Shown one piece after another: positions 31,789-39,965 of a stretch of DNA of 64,000 nucleotides. This DNA comes from Pseudonocardia sp. ICBG1293. GTDB taxonomy: Bacteria; Actinomycetota; Actinomycetes; Mycobacteriales; Pseudonocardiaceae. The position numbers and the translations under genes are program-made. Below the pieces are notes generated by a model, which was not told the DNA's origin, ran no database searches, and saw only the letters and a list, made by a program, of their open reading frames with translations. Positions within the stretch are counted from its first letter, which is position 1. Every line of letters begins with the position of its first letter. The stretch lies in the NCBI RefSeq assembly GCF_020131355.1, contig NZ_JAHLEL010000044.1, positions 642,941 to 706,940 of the forward strand, read 5' to 3'.

Positions 31789-32634
31789 ATGACGACCACG
31801 TCCACCCGGGAACGGGCCCCCGCGGCTCCCGAGGTCGAGACCCTCCGCACCCGCCACACCCGCGGCCCGGACCGGGTCCCCCGCTGGCTGGTCAAGACCG
31901 CATCCCCGGTCGTGCTCATCGGGCTGTGGCAGGTGCTGTCGAGCACCGGCGTGCTCCCCCGCGACGTCCTCGCCTCGCCCGCGACCGTCGCGGTCACCGC
32001 TGCCGAGATGTGGGCCGACGGCGCGCTGCAGAGCGCGGTGGCGGTGTCGAGCGTGCGGGTGCTGTCCGGCATCGCGATCGGCCTCGTCGCCGCCGTCCTG
32101 CTCGCCACCCTGTCCGGGCTGTTCCGCCGCGGCGAGGACGTGATCGACGCGCCCGTGCAGATGCTGCGCACGGTTCCCGTCATCGGGCTCATCCCGCTGC
32201 TGATCATCTGGTTCGGCATCGGCGAGGAGCCCAAGATCGCGCTCATCGCGCTCGCCGTGACCTTCCCGCTCTACATGAACCTCTTCGGCGGGATCCGCAA
32301 CGTCGACGCGACCCTCGTCGAGGCCGCCCGCACGCTGGGACTCGGCTGGTTCGGCCAGGTCCGCCACGTCATCCTGCCGTCGGCGATGCCCCAGTTCCTG
32401 GTCGGGCTGCGCTACGCGCTGGGCACCGCGTGGCTCGCCCTGGTCTTCGGCGAGACCATCAACGCCACCTCCGGGATCGGCTACGAGATGAACACCGCCC
32501 GGGAGTTCTTCCAGACCGACGTGATCGTCGTCTGCCTCGCGCTCTACGCGGTGCTCGGGCTGGTCGGCGACCTCGTGGTGCGCACCCTGGAGAGGGGGCT
32601 GCTGTCATGGCGACCGGCGTTCAGCGGACGGTGA
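31789..32634 (+). CDS. Sulfonate-type ABC transporter permease (SsuC-like)
   Basis: 281 residues. An Arg-rich cytoplasmic N-terminus is followed by six helices, with PVQMLRTVPVIGLIPLLIIWFGIGEEPK and an EAA-type loop (VEAARTLGLGWFGQVRHVILP), both diagnostic of the Ssu/Tau/nitrate permease group. ATG 31789 follows CCCAGGAG. It is paralogous to the permease at 46744. Its ATPase is the next gene, and the matching binding protein is probably the one at 36020. Confidence 0.93.
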   Translation: MTTTSTRERAPAAPEVETLRTRHTRGPDRVPRWLVKTASPVVLIGLWQVLSSTGVLPRDVLASPATVAVTAAEMWADGALQSAVAVSSVRVLSGIAIGLVAAVLLATLSGLFRRGEDVIDAPVQMLRTVPVIGLIPLLIIWFGIGEEPKIALIALAVTFPLYMNLFGGIRNVDATLVEAARTLGLGWFGQVRHVILPSAMPQFLVGLRYALGTAWLALVFGETINATSGIGYEMNTAREFFQTDVIVVCLALYAVLGLVGDLVVRTLERGLLSWRPAFSGR

Positions 32635-33350
32635 GCACCACCGCGCGACCCGTGTCAGTCCGCGGCCTGGGCCGACACTTCGGTGACCGGGCCGTCCTGA
32701 CCGACCTCGACCTCGACATCGAGCCCGGTCAGTTCGTGGCGCTGCTCGGCGCCTCGGGCTGCGGCAAGTCCACCCTGCTGCGGATCCTGGCCGACCTCGA
32801 CAACGACGTCACCGGCGAGGTCACCGTCGCCCGCAGGCGGGCCGTCGGGTTCCAGGCACCACGCCTACTGCCGTGGAAGAAGGTCTGGCGCAACGTCGTG
32901 CTCGGCCTGCCCGGGCGCCCCGACCGCGCCCGGGCCGAGGCCGCCCTGGCCGAGGTCGGCCTCGACCACCGCACCGACGTGTGGCCCAAGGTCCTCTCCG
33001 GCGGCGAGGCCCAGCGCGCGGCGCTGGCCCGCGCCCTGGTCCGCGACCCGGACCTGCTGCTGCTCGACGAGCCGTTCTCCGCACTCGACGCGCTCACCCG
33101 GATCACCGCCCGCGGGCTCGTCGACGAACTCTGGCAGCGCCACCGGTGCGCGGTGCTGCTCGTGACCCACGACGTCGAGGAGGCGCTCGTGCTCGCCGAC
33201 CGCGTCCTGGTGATGGAGGGCGGCCGGATCGCCCACGACGCACCGGTCGACCTACCCCGCCCCCGCGACGTCACCGACCCCGACTTCCAGCGCATGCGTG
33301 CCGATCTGCTCGGCCGCCTCGGCGTGCACCGACCCCAGGAGCGCACATGA
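32607..33350 (+). CDS. Sulfonate-type ABC transporter ATPase (SsuB-like)
   Basis: 247 residues: Walker A GASGCGKST, Q-loop VGFQAPRLLPWKK, signature LSGGEAQRAALARAL, Walker B LLLLDEPFSALD, switch LVTHDVEEA. ATG 32607 has AGAGGGGG 9 bases upstream but lies 28 bp inside the permease gene; GTG 32631, overlapping the permease stop as GTGA, is an alternative. LSGGEAQR and the PRLLPW loop mark the SsuB branch. Confidence 0.92.
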   Translation: MATGVQRTVSTTARPVSVRGLGRHFGDRAVLTDLDLDIEPGQFVALLGASGCGKSTLLRILADLDNDVTGEVTVARRRAVGFQAPRLLPWKKVWRNVVLGLPGRPDRARAEAALAEVGLDHRTDVWPKVLSGGEAQRAALARALVRDPDLLLLDEPFSALDALTRITARGLVDELWQRHRCAVLLVTHDVEEALVLADRVLVMEGGRIAHDAPVDLPRPRDVTDPDFQRMRADLLGRLGVHRPQERT

Positions 33351-34462
33351 GCATCGAGTTCATCGGCATGATCGGGACCCAGGAGGTCTCGGAGATCCTG
33401 CCCGCCACCGGACCGGTCCTCGATCCGGCCCTCGTCCGCCGGTTCGCCACCGCCCACGAGGAGGCCGGCTTCGACAAGGTCCTCATCGGCCACTCGTCGT
33501 CCACCCCGGACGGGCTGCAGGTCGCCGCGTACGCGGCCGCGCACACCGACCGGCTCGGTTTCCTCGTCGCGCACCGGCCCGGCTTCACCGCCCCCACCCT
33601 GGCCGCCCGCCAGTACGCGACGCTGGACCACTTCAGCGGCGGCGGCCGGGTCGCGATACACGTCATCTCCGGGGGCAGCGACACCGACCAGCGCCGCGAC
33701 GGCGACTGGCTCGGCAAGGACGAGCGCTACGCCCGCACCGACGAGTACCTGTCGGTCGTGCGCCGGGCCTGGACCGAGCGCGAGCCCTTCGACCACACCG
33801 GCGAGCACTACCGGGTCGCGGGTGTGGCCCAGGAGATCCGCCCGCTCGGTCCGATCCCGGTGTACTTCGGCGGGTCCTCCGAGGCCGCGTACCGGGTGGG
33901 CGGGCGGCACGCCGACGTCTTCGCCCTGTGGGGCGAGCCGCTCGCCGGGACCGCCGAGCAGATCGCCCGGGTGCACGAGGCCGCCCGCGCCGCGGGCCGC
34001 ACCGACCCGCCCCGGATCAGCGTGTCGTTCCGGCCGATCCTCGGCGACACCGAGGAGCAGGCCTGGGCCCGCGCGCACGACGTACGGGACCGGATCGTCG
34101 CCGCCCGCGGCGGTCACGGCTCGTTCACCGGCACCCGGATGCGCGAGCCGGGGGCCCCGGCCAACGTCGGGTCCCAGCGCCTGCTCGCCGCCGCCGAGGC
34201 CGGGGAGCTGCACGACCGCTGCCTGTGGACGGCCACCGCGGCGGCCTCCGGCGCGGCCGGGAACTCCACCGCCCTGGTCGGCACCCCGGACACCGTCGCC
34301 GCCGCGCTCGCCGACTACGTCGACATCGGCGTCAGCACGCTGCTCATCCGCGGCTACGACCCGATCGACGACGCCCGCCGCTACGGCCGCGAGCTGCTGC
34401 CCGCCGTGCGCGCCGAGCTCGCCCGCCGCGGCGCGGCCGCCGGGGTGGGGGTCCCCGCGTGA
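33347..34462 (+). CDS. LLM FMN-dependent monooxygenase, SsuD-like
   Basis: 371 residues. Barrel elements include FIGMIGTQEVSEI, EAGFDKVLIGHSSSTPDGLQ, DRLGFLVAHRPGFTAPTLAARQYATLDHFSGGGRVAIHVISGG, and PVYFGGSSEAAYRVG. It resembles alkanesulfonate monooxygenases but lacks the active-site Cys (PTG-x-x-C-E-D) found in the SsuD-type enzymes at 37080 and 49431. It probably cleaves C-S bonds of another sulfonate with FMNH2 and O2. It overlaps its neighbours by 4 bp on both sides, so translation is coupled. Confidence 0.9.
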   Translation: MSIEFIGMIGTQEVSEILPATGPVLDPALVRRFATAHEEAGFDKVLIGHSSSTPDGLQVAAYAAAHTDRLGFLVAHRPGFTAPTLAARQYATLDHFSGGGRVAIHVISGGSDTDQRRDGDWLGKDERYARTDEYLSVVRRAWTEREPFDHTGEHYRVAGVAQEIRPLGPIPVYFGGSSEAAYRVGGRHADVFALWGEPLAGTAEQIARVHEAARAAGRTDPPRISVSFRPILGDTEEQAWARAHDVRDRIVAARGGHGSFTGTRMREPGAPANVGSQRLLAAAEAGELHDRCLWTATAAASGAAGNSTALVGTPDTVAAALADYVDIGVSTLLIRGYDPIDDARRYGRELLPAVRAELARRGAAAGVGVPA

Positions 34463-35544
34463 GCGCACCCGCCACCACCGGCACGGTGTGGACCCCCGAG
34501 GGGACCTCGCGGGGCACCGTCGCCGTCCTGACCGGCCGCGGCGAGCACCCCGGCCTCTACGCCCGCCTCGGCAGGCGGCTCGCCGCCGACGGGTGGACCC
34601 TCGCCGTGCCCGGCCCCGGTGCCGGGGCCGACGACGTCACCGCCGCGCTGGCCGGCGCGGCCGGGGCCCGGGTGCTGCTCGGGTCCGACACCGGCGCGCT
34701 GCGCGCCTGGGAGCTGGCCGGGGCCGTCCGCCCGGACGGGCTCGTGCTGGCCGGGCTGCCCACGGGCGCCCCGGGCGAGCCGCCCGCGGACCGGGCCGGG
34801 GAGCTCGACGCCCGGACCGCCTGCCCGGTGCATCGAGGGCTCCTCGAGTCCGACCCCGACTTCGCCTGGGGGGCACTCGCGCAGGCGCCGCCCCCGCCGC
34901 CGACCGACCCGCTGCCCGACGCGGCGGTGCTGTGGCTGCACGGCGACGCCGACCCGGTCGCCCCGGTCGCCGGGATCCGGTCGCTGGCCCGCCAGGGCGA
35001 CGACGTGGCCGTCGTCGTCGACGGGGTGCACGACGTGCTCAACGACCAGTTCCACCGGATCGTCGCCGCGCGGCTCGTGCAGTTCCTCGAACGCCTCGCC
35101 AAGGGCGCCCGCTTCGCCGACGAGGCGCCGCCCGCCACGGCGGGGCCCGCCCGGTCGCGCCGCGCCGCGCCGCTGAACGTCTCCGCGCGGCTCGACCACG
35201 CGATGCGCGCACTCGCCGAGCTCGTCGCCGCCGACGGTGCGACCGTCACCTGCGACGCGATGGCCCGCGCCCGAGGTGTCCCGCTGAACTCCCTGGTCAA
35301 CGTGATGCTCGCGCTGCGCCGGGCCGGTCTGGTGACCAGCCGTCGTGGCTGCGAGGGCGGCTACCGGCTGGCCCGCCCGGCCGCGGAGATCACCGTCGCC
35401 GACGTCGTGCGCGCCACCGAGGGCTCGATCGCCTCGGTCCGCGGTACCGGCCCGGCCGCCCCGCTGTGGGCGGACCTGGAACGCACCGTCGCGGACTTCC
35501 TGACCACCCGCACCCTGACCGCCCTGGAGGGCGATACCCGGTGA
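34459..35544 (+). CDS. Alpha/beta-hydrolase domain fused to an Rrf2-family DNA-binding domain
   Basis: 361 residues in two parts. Residues 1-210 look like an alpha/beta hydrolase: GTVAVLTGRGEHPGLYARLGRRL, then LLGSDTGALRAW where Asp takes the usual nucleophile position, HGDADPVAPVAG (acid) and VVDGVHDVL (His). Residues 235-361 are an Rrf2 winged helix: SARLDHAMRALAELV, LRRAGLVTSRRGCEGGYRL, AEITVADVVRATEG. The three clustered Cys of iron-sulfur Rrf2 proteins are absent. CymR, the cysteine regulator of Bacillus, is an Rrf2 protein, so a sulfur-responsive regulator sensing a small molecule through the hydrolase domain is plausible. GTG 34459 overlaps the upstream stop. Confidence 0.82.
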   Translation: MSAPATTGTVWTPEGTSRGTVAVLTGRGEHPGLYARLGRRLAADGWTLAVPGPGAGADDVTAALAGAAGARVLLGSDTGALRAWELAGAVRPDGLVLAGLPTGAPGEPPADRAGELDARTACPVHRGLLESDPDFAWGALAQAPPPPPTDPLPDAAVLWLHGDADPVAPVAGIRSLARQGDDVAVVVDGVHDVLNDQFHRIVAARLVQFLERLAKGARFADEAPPATAGPARSRRAAPLNVSARLDHAMRALAELVAADGATVTCDAMARARGVPLNSLVNVMLALRRAGLVTSRRGCEGGYRLARPAAEITVADVVRATEGSIASVRGTGPAAPLWADLERTVADFLTTRTLTALEGDTR

Positions 35545-36023
35545 CCACGCACGCGCACGGGACCGACCCGTTCCACCCCGACCTCGCCCCCACCCCGCCG
35601 GACCACGCCCGGGTGCACCTCGTCCGCGGTGCCGACCTGTCCGGCGACACCGCCCAGACCAGCGGCATGTCCCGCCGCGAGGCCGTGAGCGGACGGACCG
35701 TCGGCTCCTCGAAGCTCTGGACCGGCGAGACCCACGTCGCCCCCGCCACGAACTCCGGCGACCACCACCACGGCGAGGCCGAGACCTCCATCTACGTCGT
35801 CTCCGGCCGACCCCGGTTCGTGTTCCACGACGGCACCGGGGAGGTCGTCCTGCAGACCGAGCCCGGCGACTACGTGTTCGTGCCGCCGTGGGTCCCGCAC
35901 CGCGAGGAGAACCCCGACCCCGAGGTGCCGGCCGTCGTGGTCATCTCCCGCAGCACGCAGGAGGGGATCGTCGTGAACCTGCCCTCGCTCACCCCGCTCA
36001 CCGACCCGGAGACCACCCCGTGA
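35541..36023 (+). CDS. Cupin-domain protein
   Basis: 160 residues forming one cupin: TNSGDHHHGEAETSIYVVSG holds the metal-binding His/Glu motif 1 and GDYVFVPPWVPHRE motif 2 with its His. A mononuclear Fe, Mn or Ni site is expected. The reaction is unknown; cysteine- or thiol-dioxygenase-like chemistry is possible given the operon but unsupported. It overlaps both neighbours by 4 bp. Confidence 0.85.
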   Translation: MTTHAHGTDPFHPDLAPTPPDHARVHLVRGADLSGDTAQTSGMSRREAVSGRTVGSSKLWTGETHVAPATNSGDHHHGEAETSIYVVSGRPRFVFHDGTGEVVLQTEPGDYVFVPPWVPHREENPDPEVPAVVVISRSTQEGIVVNLPSLTPLTDPETTP

Positions 36024-37003
36024 CCCGCCGTCCGCTGCTCACCCTGCCCGCCCTGCTCGCCGCGCTGGCGCTGCTGCTCACCGGCTGCTCCGGCGCCGCC
36101 GACGACGGCCCGGTCGACCTCTCGCAGGTCACGCTGCGGGTCGGCGACCAGGCCGGTATCCAGCAGGCGCTGGTGAACGCCTCCGGCGCCCTCGACGGCG
36201 CGCCCTACCGGGTCGAGTGGGCGCAGTTCCCGGCCGCCGCCCCGCTGTTGGAGGCGCTGCGCAGCGAGGCGATCGACGTCGGCGTCGCCGGCGACGCGCC
36301 CACCCTGACCGCGCTGTCCTCCACCGACCGCATCAAGATCGTCGAAGCGACCCGCTCCCCGAGCCAGGGCGGGCTGGCGCTGCTCGTGCCGAAGGACTCG
36401 CCGATCCGCTCGGTCGCCGACCTGCGCGGGAAGACGATCTCGCCGACCACCCAGGGCAGCATCGGGCACTACCTGCTGCTGCGCGCGCTGGAGGAGGCCG
36501 GGGTGCGGCCCGACGAGGTCACCATCTCGTTCCTGCAGCCGGTCGACGCCGCCGCCGCGATGAACTCCGGCGCGATCGACGCCTGGTCGACCTGGGACCC
36601 CTACACCGCCGTCGCCCAGCAGGAGTCCGGCGCCCGGGTCCTGCGCGACGCGAAGGGCCTCGGCACCGGGCTGACCTTCCTCGACGCCAACACCGCGGCG
36701 CTGGAGGACGCCGGGACCCGCGCGGCCCTGACCGACTTCACCGAGCGCTACGGCCGTGCGCTGCAGTGGGCCCGGGAGAACTCCCGGGAGAACGCCGCGA
36801 TCTACGCGGAGCTGACCAAGCGGCCCGCGGCCGTGGCCGACCTGATGGCGCAGCGGGCGCTGCGCGACACCCAGCCACTGTCCCCGGAGCTCGTCGCCGA
36901 GCTGCAGGGGGTGGCCGACCGCTACTCCGACTACGGTGTGCTGCGCAACCGGGTCGACGTGGCCTCCGCGGTCGAGGACCTGCGCGCCCCGTCCGGCTCC
37001 TGA
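36020..37003 (+). CDS. Sulfonate-type ABC substrate-binding lipoprotein (SsuA-like)
   Basis: 327 residues. Lipobox LTGC (Cys-23), then VTLRVGDQAGIQQALVNASG, YRVEWAQFPAAAPLLEALRS, IDVGVAGDAPT, IRSVADLRGKTIS and AIDAWSTWDPYTAVAQ, which is the SsuA pattern. It is the last gene of the 31406-led operon and presumably serves the permease/ATPase pair at its front. It is paralogous to the binding protein at 48307. A strong terminator follows within 10 bp. Confidence 0.93.
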   Translation: MTRRPLLTLPALLAALALLLTGCSGAADDGPVDLSQVTLRVGDQAGIQQALVNASGALDGAPYRVEWAQFPAAAPLLEALRSEAIDVGVAGDAPTLTALSSTDRIKIVEATRSPSQGGLALLVPKDSPIRSVADLRGKTISPTTQGSIGHYLLLRALEEAGVRPDEVTISFLQPVDAAAAMNSGAIDAWSTWDPYTAVAQQESGARVLRDAKGLGTGLTFLDANTAALEDAGTRAALTDFTERYGRALQWARENSRENAAIYAELTKRPAAVADLMAQRALRDTQPLSPELVAELQGVADRYSDYGVLRNRVDVASAVEDLRAPSGS

Positions 37004-37008
37004 CCCGG

Positions 37009-37044
37009 CCGGACCCGCCCCACCGATCGGTGGGGCGGGTCCGG
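37009..37044. terminator. Strong bidirectional terminator
   Basis: CCGGACCCGCCCCACC pairs perfectly with the complementary arm around GATC (16-bp stem). It lies between two convergent sulfur transcription units. Confidence 0.88.
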
Positions 37045-37079
37045 TCCGTCCTGCCGCGCCACGGCGGGCGCGACGTCGT

Positions 37080-38249
37080 TCACGTGCGGTGGTCGGCGGC
37101 GAACGGCACGGAGCGGGCGGCGTCGTCGACATCGGCGACGCCGTCGGGCGGGGTCCACAGACCGCGCTCGCGCAGCACCGGCACGACCCCTTCGCCCATC
37201 CACCACGCCTCCTCAAGGTGCGGGTAGCCGGACAGGACGAACTCGTCGATGCCGGCCTCGTGGTACTCGGCGATCCGGTCCGCGACCTCGGTGTGGCTGC
37301 CGACGAGCGCGGTCCCCGCGCCGCCCCGGACCAGGCCGACGCCGGCCCACAGGTTCGGCGCGATCGTCAGCTCCTCGACCGAGGTCTTGACCCCGCCGTG
37401 CAGCGCGCGCATCCGGCGCTGGCCCTCCGACTCGCTCGCGGCCAGGCCCGCCTGCACCCCCGCGATGGTCTCGGGGTCGAGCGCGTCGAGGAGCCGGTGC
37501 GCCTGCGCCCACGCCTCGGCCGCGGTGTCGCGGGTGATCACGTGCAGCCGGATCCCGAAACGCACGGTGCGCCCGCGGTCGGCGGCGAGCGTGCGGATCC
37601 GCTCGATCTTCTCGTGGACCGCCTCGACCGGTTCGCCCCAGGTCAGGTAGACGTCGGCGTGCTCGGCGGCGACCTGGGCCGCGGCCGGGGACGAGCCGCC
37701 GAAGTAGACCGGCGGGACCGGGTCGGGCAGCCGCGACAGCGACGCCTGCTCGACCCGGACGTGCTCGCCGTCCAGGTCGACGGTCCCGCCGCGCCACAGC
37801 CGGGTGACGACCGAGAGGAACTCCCCGGTGCGGGCGTAGCGGGAGTCCTTGTCGAGGAAGTCGCCGTAGGCCCGCTGCTCACGGGACTCGCCGCCGGTGA
37901 CGACGTTGAGCAGCAGCCGACCGCCGGAGTGTCGCTGGAAGGTGGCGGCCTGCTGGGCGGCCAGGGTCGGGGAGATCGACCCGGGCCGGAACGCGACGAG
38001 GAAGCGCAGGCGCTCGGTGTGCGCGACGAGCATCGCGGTGGTGAGCCACGAGTCCTCGCACCAGGCCCCGGTCGGGGTGAGTACGCCGTCGAACCCGGCC
38101 TGTTCGGCGGCCCGGGCGACCGTGGTGAGGTACTCGATCGAGGCGGGCCGGATGGCGCCCGCGGACCCGGTGGCGGTGCCGTGCCCTCCCCCGACGAGGT
38201 GACGGCCGTCGCCCATCGTGGGCAGGAACCAGTGCAGGGTGACTCCCAT
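37080..38249 (-). CDS. ssuD: Alkanesulfonate monooxygenase, SsuD-type
   Basis: 389 residues from ATG 38249. SsuD hallmarks: LHWFLPTMGDGR at the start, GVLTPTGAWCEDSW with the conserved active-site Cys, FRPGSISPTLAAQQAATFQRHSGGRLLLNVVTGG, and NLWAGVGLVRGGAGTALVGSHTEVADR. It converts alkanesulfonates to aldehyde and sulfite using FMNH2 and O2. The frame is open upstream to GTG 38306, which has GGAGG 5 bases before it. The 19 added residues contain DLRRPVRACCVSR, similar to the HVDL leader motif, so a leader may be fused in frame to the enzyme. Confidence 0.92.
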   Translation of the reverse strand: MGVTLHWFLPTMGDGRHLVGGGHGTATGSAGAIRPASIEYLTTVARAAEQAGFDGVLTPTGAWCEDSWLTTAMLVAHTERLRFLVAFRPGSISPTLAAQQAATFQRHSGGRLLLNVVTGGESREQRAYGDFLDKDSRYARTGEFLSVVTRLWRGGTVDLDGEHVRVEQASLSRLPDPVPPVYFGGSSPAAAQVAAEHADVYLTWGEPVEAVHEKIERIRTLAADRGRTVRFGIRLHVITRDTAAEAWAQAHRLLDALDPETIAGVQAGLAASESEGQRRMRALHGGVKTSVEELTIAPNLWAGVGLVRGGAGTALVGSHTEVADRIAEYHEAGIDEFVLSGYPHLEEAWWMGEGVVPVLRERGLWTPPDGVADVDDAARSVPFAADHRT

Positions 38250-38345
38250 CCGGCTGACGCAACAGGCCCGCACCGGCCGGCGCAAGTCGGTGGCGACGCC
38301 GGTCACACCGGCCTCCACAGTGGAGCTTCCAGCTCGCGGGACACG

Positions 38346-38355
38346 TGTCCGGACG
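38346..38355. promoter_or_regulatory. TGTCCGGACG near-palindrome in a divergent promoter region
   Basis: Lies between GTG 38306 (minus strand ssuD-type gene) and the leader at 38447, 96.5 bp (centre) from the latter. It could serve both directions. Confidence 0.5.
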
Positions 38356-38410
38356 ACTCCGCACCGGGCTCCCACCAGGCAGGATGCCGGTGATCCGGAT
38401 CGCCGGCGTC

Positions 38411-38440
38411 TTGGGTGGCGACGCCGGTCGCGGCTACCGT
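38411..38440 (+). promoter_or_regulatory. Leaderless-type promoter of the 38447 leader
   Basis: TTGGGT, 18 bases, TACCGT, then 6 bases to GTG 38447. Same boxes as at 31371-31399. Confidence 0.65.
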
Positions 38441-38446
38441 GGGGCC

Positions 38447-38539
38447 GTGACCGGATCGGTGCTGCTGACCACGCGAGGGCATGTCGACCTCGCCCGTGTG
38501 GCGTCGGCACTGTGTCCCCGCTCGACCCGGCACCGCTGA
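38447..38539 (+). CDS. Cys leader peptide, HVDL-type
   Basis: 30 codons containing RGHVDLARVASALCPRS. This is the only leader of the set with seven more codons after the Cys. The Cys codon is TGT. GTG lies 6 bases from a TACCGT box and has no Shine-Dalgarno. It precedes the DszC/SfnB-like and DmoA-like genes. Confidence 0.8.
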   Translation: MTGSVLLTTRGHVDLARVASALCPRSTRHR

Positions 38540-38608
38540 GGCCGCACCCCGCCGACCGGTATCCGCTGCGCGCTCGACCACCCGGGACCACGCCGGGCCC
38601 GTGCGGCC
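38540..38608 (+). promoter_or_regulatory. Attenuator-type long-range stem
   Basis: GGCCGCAC, starting on the base after the leader stop, pairs with GTGCGGCC at 38601-38608. The 53-base loop contains further short stems. Confidence 0.45.
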
Positions 38609-38741
38609 ACGACCCGGTCCCGCCGACCGACCCGCCCGCCGCGGCCGTGTCCGCACGCCCGGTCCGCGCCGACGCCCCGCACCCGACACCACGGCGCCGC
38701 CCGCCGTCCCGGCGCGCCACCGCCCCATCGGAAGGATCTCC

Positions 38742-39965
38742 GTGACCGCCACCTCCCCCCTCCCCACCGGCACCGACGGCCGGGCCCCCTGGACCGACGA
38801 GCAGCTCGACGCCGTCTTCGCGCCGGTGTTCGCCCGGATCGCCGAGGGCGCCCTCGCGCGCGAGCAGGGTCGCACCCTGGCCCACGACGAGGTGGCCGCG
38901 CTGCGCGCGGAGCGCTTCGGCGCACTGCGGCTGCCCGTGGAGCTCGGCGGCTACGGCGCCACCGTCCGCCAGCAGTTCCGGCTGCTCGTCGACCTCGCGG
39001 CCGCCGAGTCGAACCTGCCGCAGGCGCTCCGCGTGCACTGGTGGTACGTCGACGACCTGCTGCTCGCCGCACCGGGCCCCGACCGCGACGCCCGCCTCGC
39101 CGCCGTCGCGCAGGGTGGTCTGGTCGGGAACGCGATCACCGAGCCCGGGGTCGGCGCGATCGACCGCTACCGCACCACCCTGACCCCCGACGGCGAGGGC
39201 TACCGCCTCGACGGCACCAAGTACTACTCGACCGGAAGCCTGTACGCCGACCAGATCCTGGTCGCCGCCGACCTCGACGGACAGCGGGTGTCGGTGCTCG
39301 TCGACGGTGACGCCGACGGCGTCGTGCAGCACGACGACTGGGACGGCTTCGGGCAGCGCCTCACCGCCAGCGGCACCACCGGGTTCCACGGGGTCGCCGT
39401 CCCCCGGGAGCGGGTCCTCGGCCCCGGCTACGGCACCGAGGGCCGCGGCTGGGGCACCTCCTACCTGCAGCTCGTGCAGCTCGCCGTGCTCGCCGGGATC
39501 GCCCGGCGCGCCACCGACGACGTCAGCGCCTGGGTCCGCGAGCGCACCCGCACCTTCACCCACGCCCCGGCCGACCTGCCCCGCCACGACCCTCTCGTCC
39601 AGCAGGTCATCGGGCGGCTGTCCGCGGCCGCCTGGTCCTCGCGCGCCCTGGTCCTGACCATCGCCGAGCAGCTCGACGAGCTGCTCGCCGCGGGCGGTGA
39701 GGACCCGGAACTGCTCGACCGGGTGGAGCTCGACGTCGCCCACGCCCAGGCCGCGGTGATCCCGGCGGTGCTCGACGCGACCACGCAGCTGTTCGAGGTC
39801 GGCGGCGCCTCGATCACCTCGGAGAGGCTCCGCCTGGACCGGCACTGGCGCAACGCCCGGGTGATCTCGGTGCACAACCCGCTCATCTACAAGCTGCAGT
39901 CGGTCGGGGACCACGTGCTCAACGGCACCGACCTGCCCTACGCCTGGAGCGCCGGCACGCGATGA
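38742..39965 (+). CDS. Acyl-CoA-dehydrogenase-fold flavoprotein, DszC/SfnB-like
   Basis: 407 residues with an acyl-CoA dehydrogenase fold: an N-terminal helical domain (ALRLPVELGGYGATVRQQFRLLVDLAAAESNLPQAL region), a middle beta domain with VGNAITEPGVGAIDR and LDGTKYYSTGSLYADQ, and a C-terminal helical domain with FEVGGASITSERLRLDRHWRNARV. Relatives such as DszC and SfnB are FMNH2-dependent oxygenases acting on thiophenes or dimethyl sulfone. The general-base Glu of true dehydrogenases is not evident. GTG 38742 follows GGAAGGATC. It overlaps the next LLM gene, suggesting consecutive oxidation steps. Confidence 0.88.
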   Translation: MTATSPLPTGTDGRAPWTDEQLDAVFAPVFARIAEGALAREQGRTLAHDEVAALRAERFGALRLPVELGGYGATVRQQFRLLVDLAAAESNLPQALRVHWWYVDDLLLAAPGPDRDARLAAVAQGGLVGNAITEPGVGAIDRYRTTLTPDGEGYRLDGTKYYSTGSLYADQILVAADLDGQRVSVLVDGDADGVVQHDDWDGFGQRLTASGTTGFHGVAVPRERVLGPGYGTEGRGWGTSYLQLVQLAVLAGIARRATDDVSAWVRERTRTFTHAPADLPRHDPLVQQVIGRLSAAAWSSRALVLTIAEQLDELLAAGGEDPELLDRVELDVAHAQAAVIPAVLDATTQLFEVGGASITSERLRLDRHWRNARVISVHNPLIYKLQSVGDHVLNGTDLPYAWSAGTR

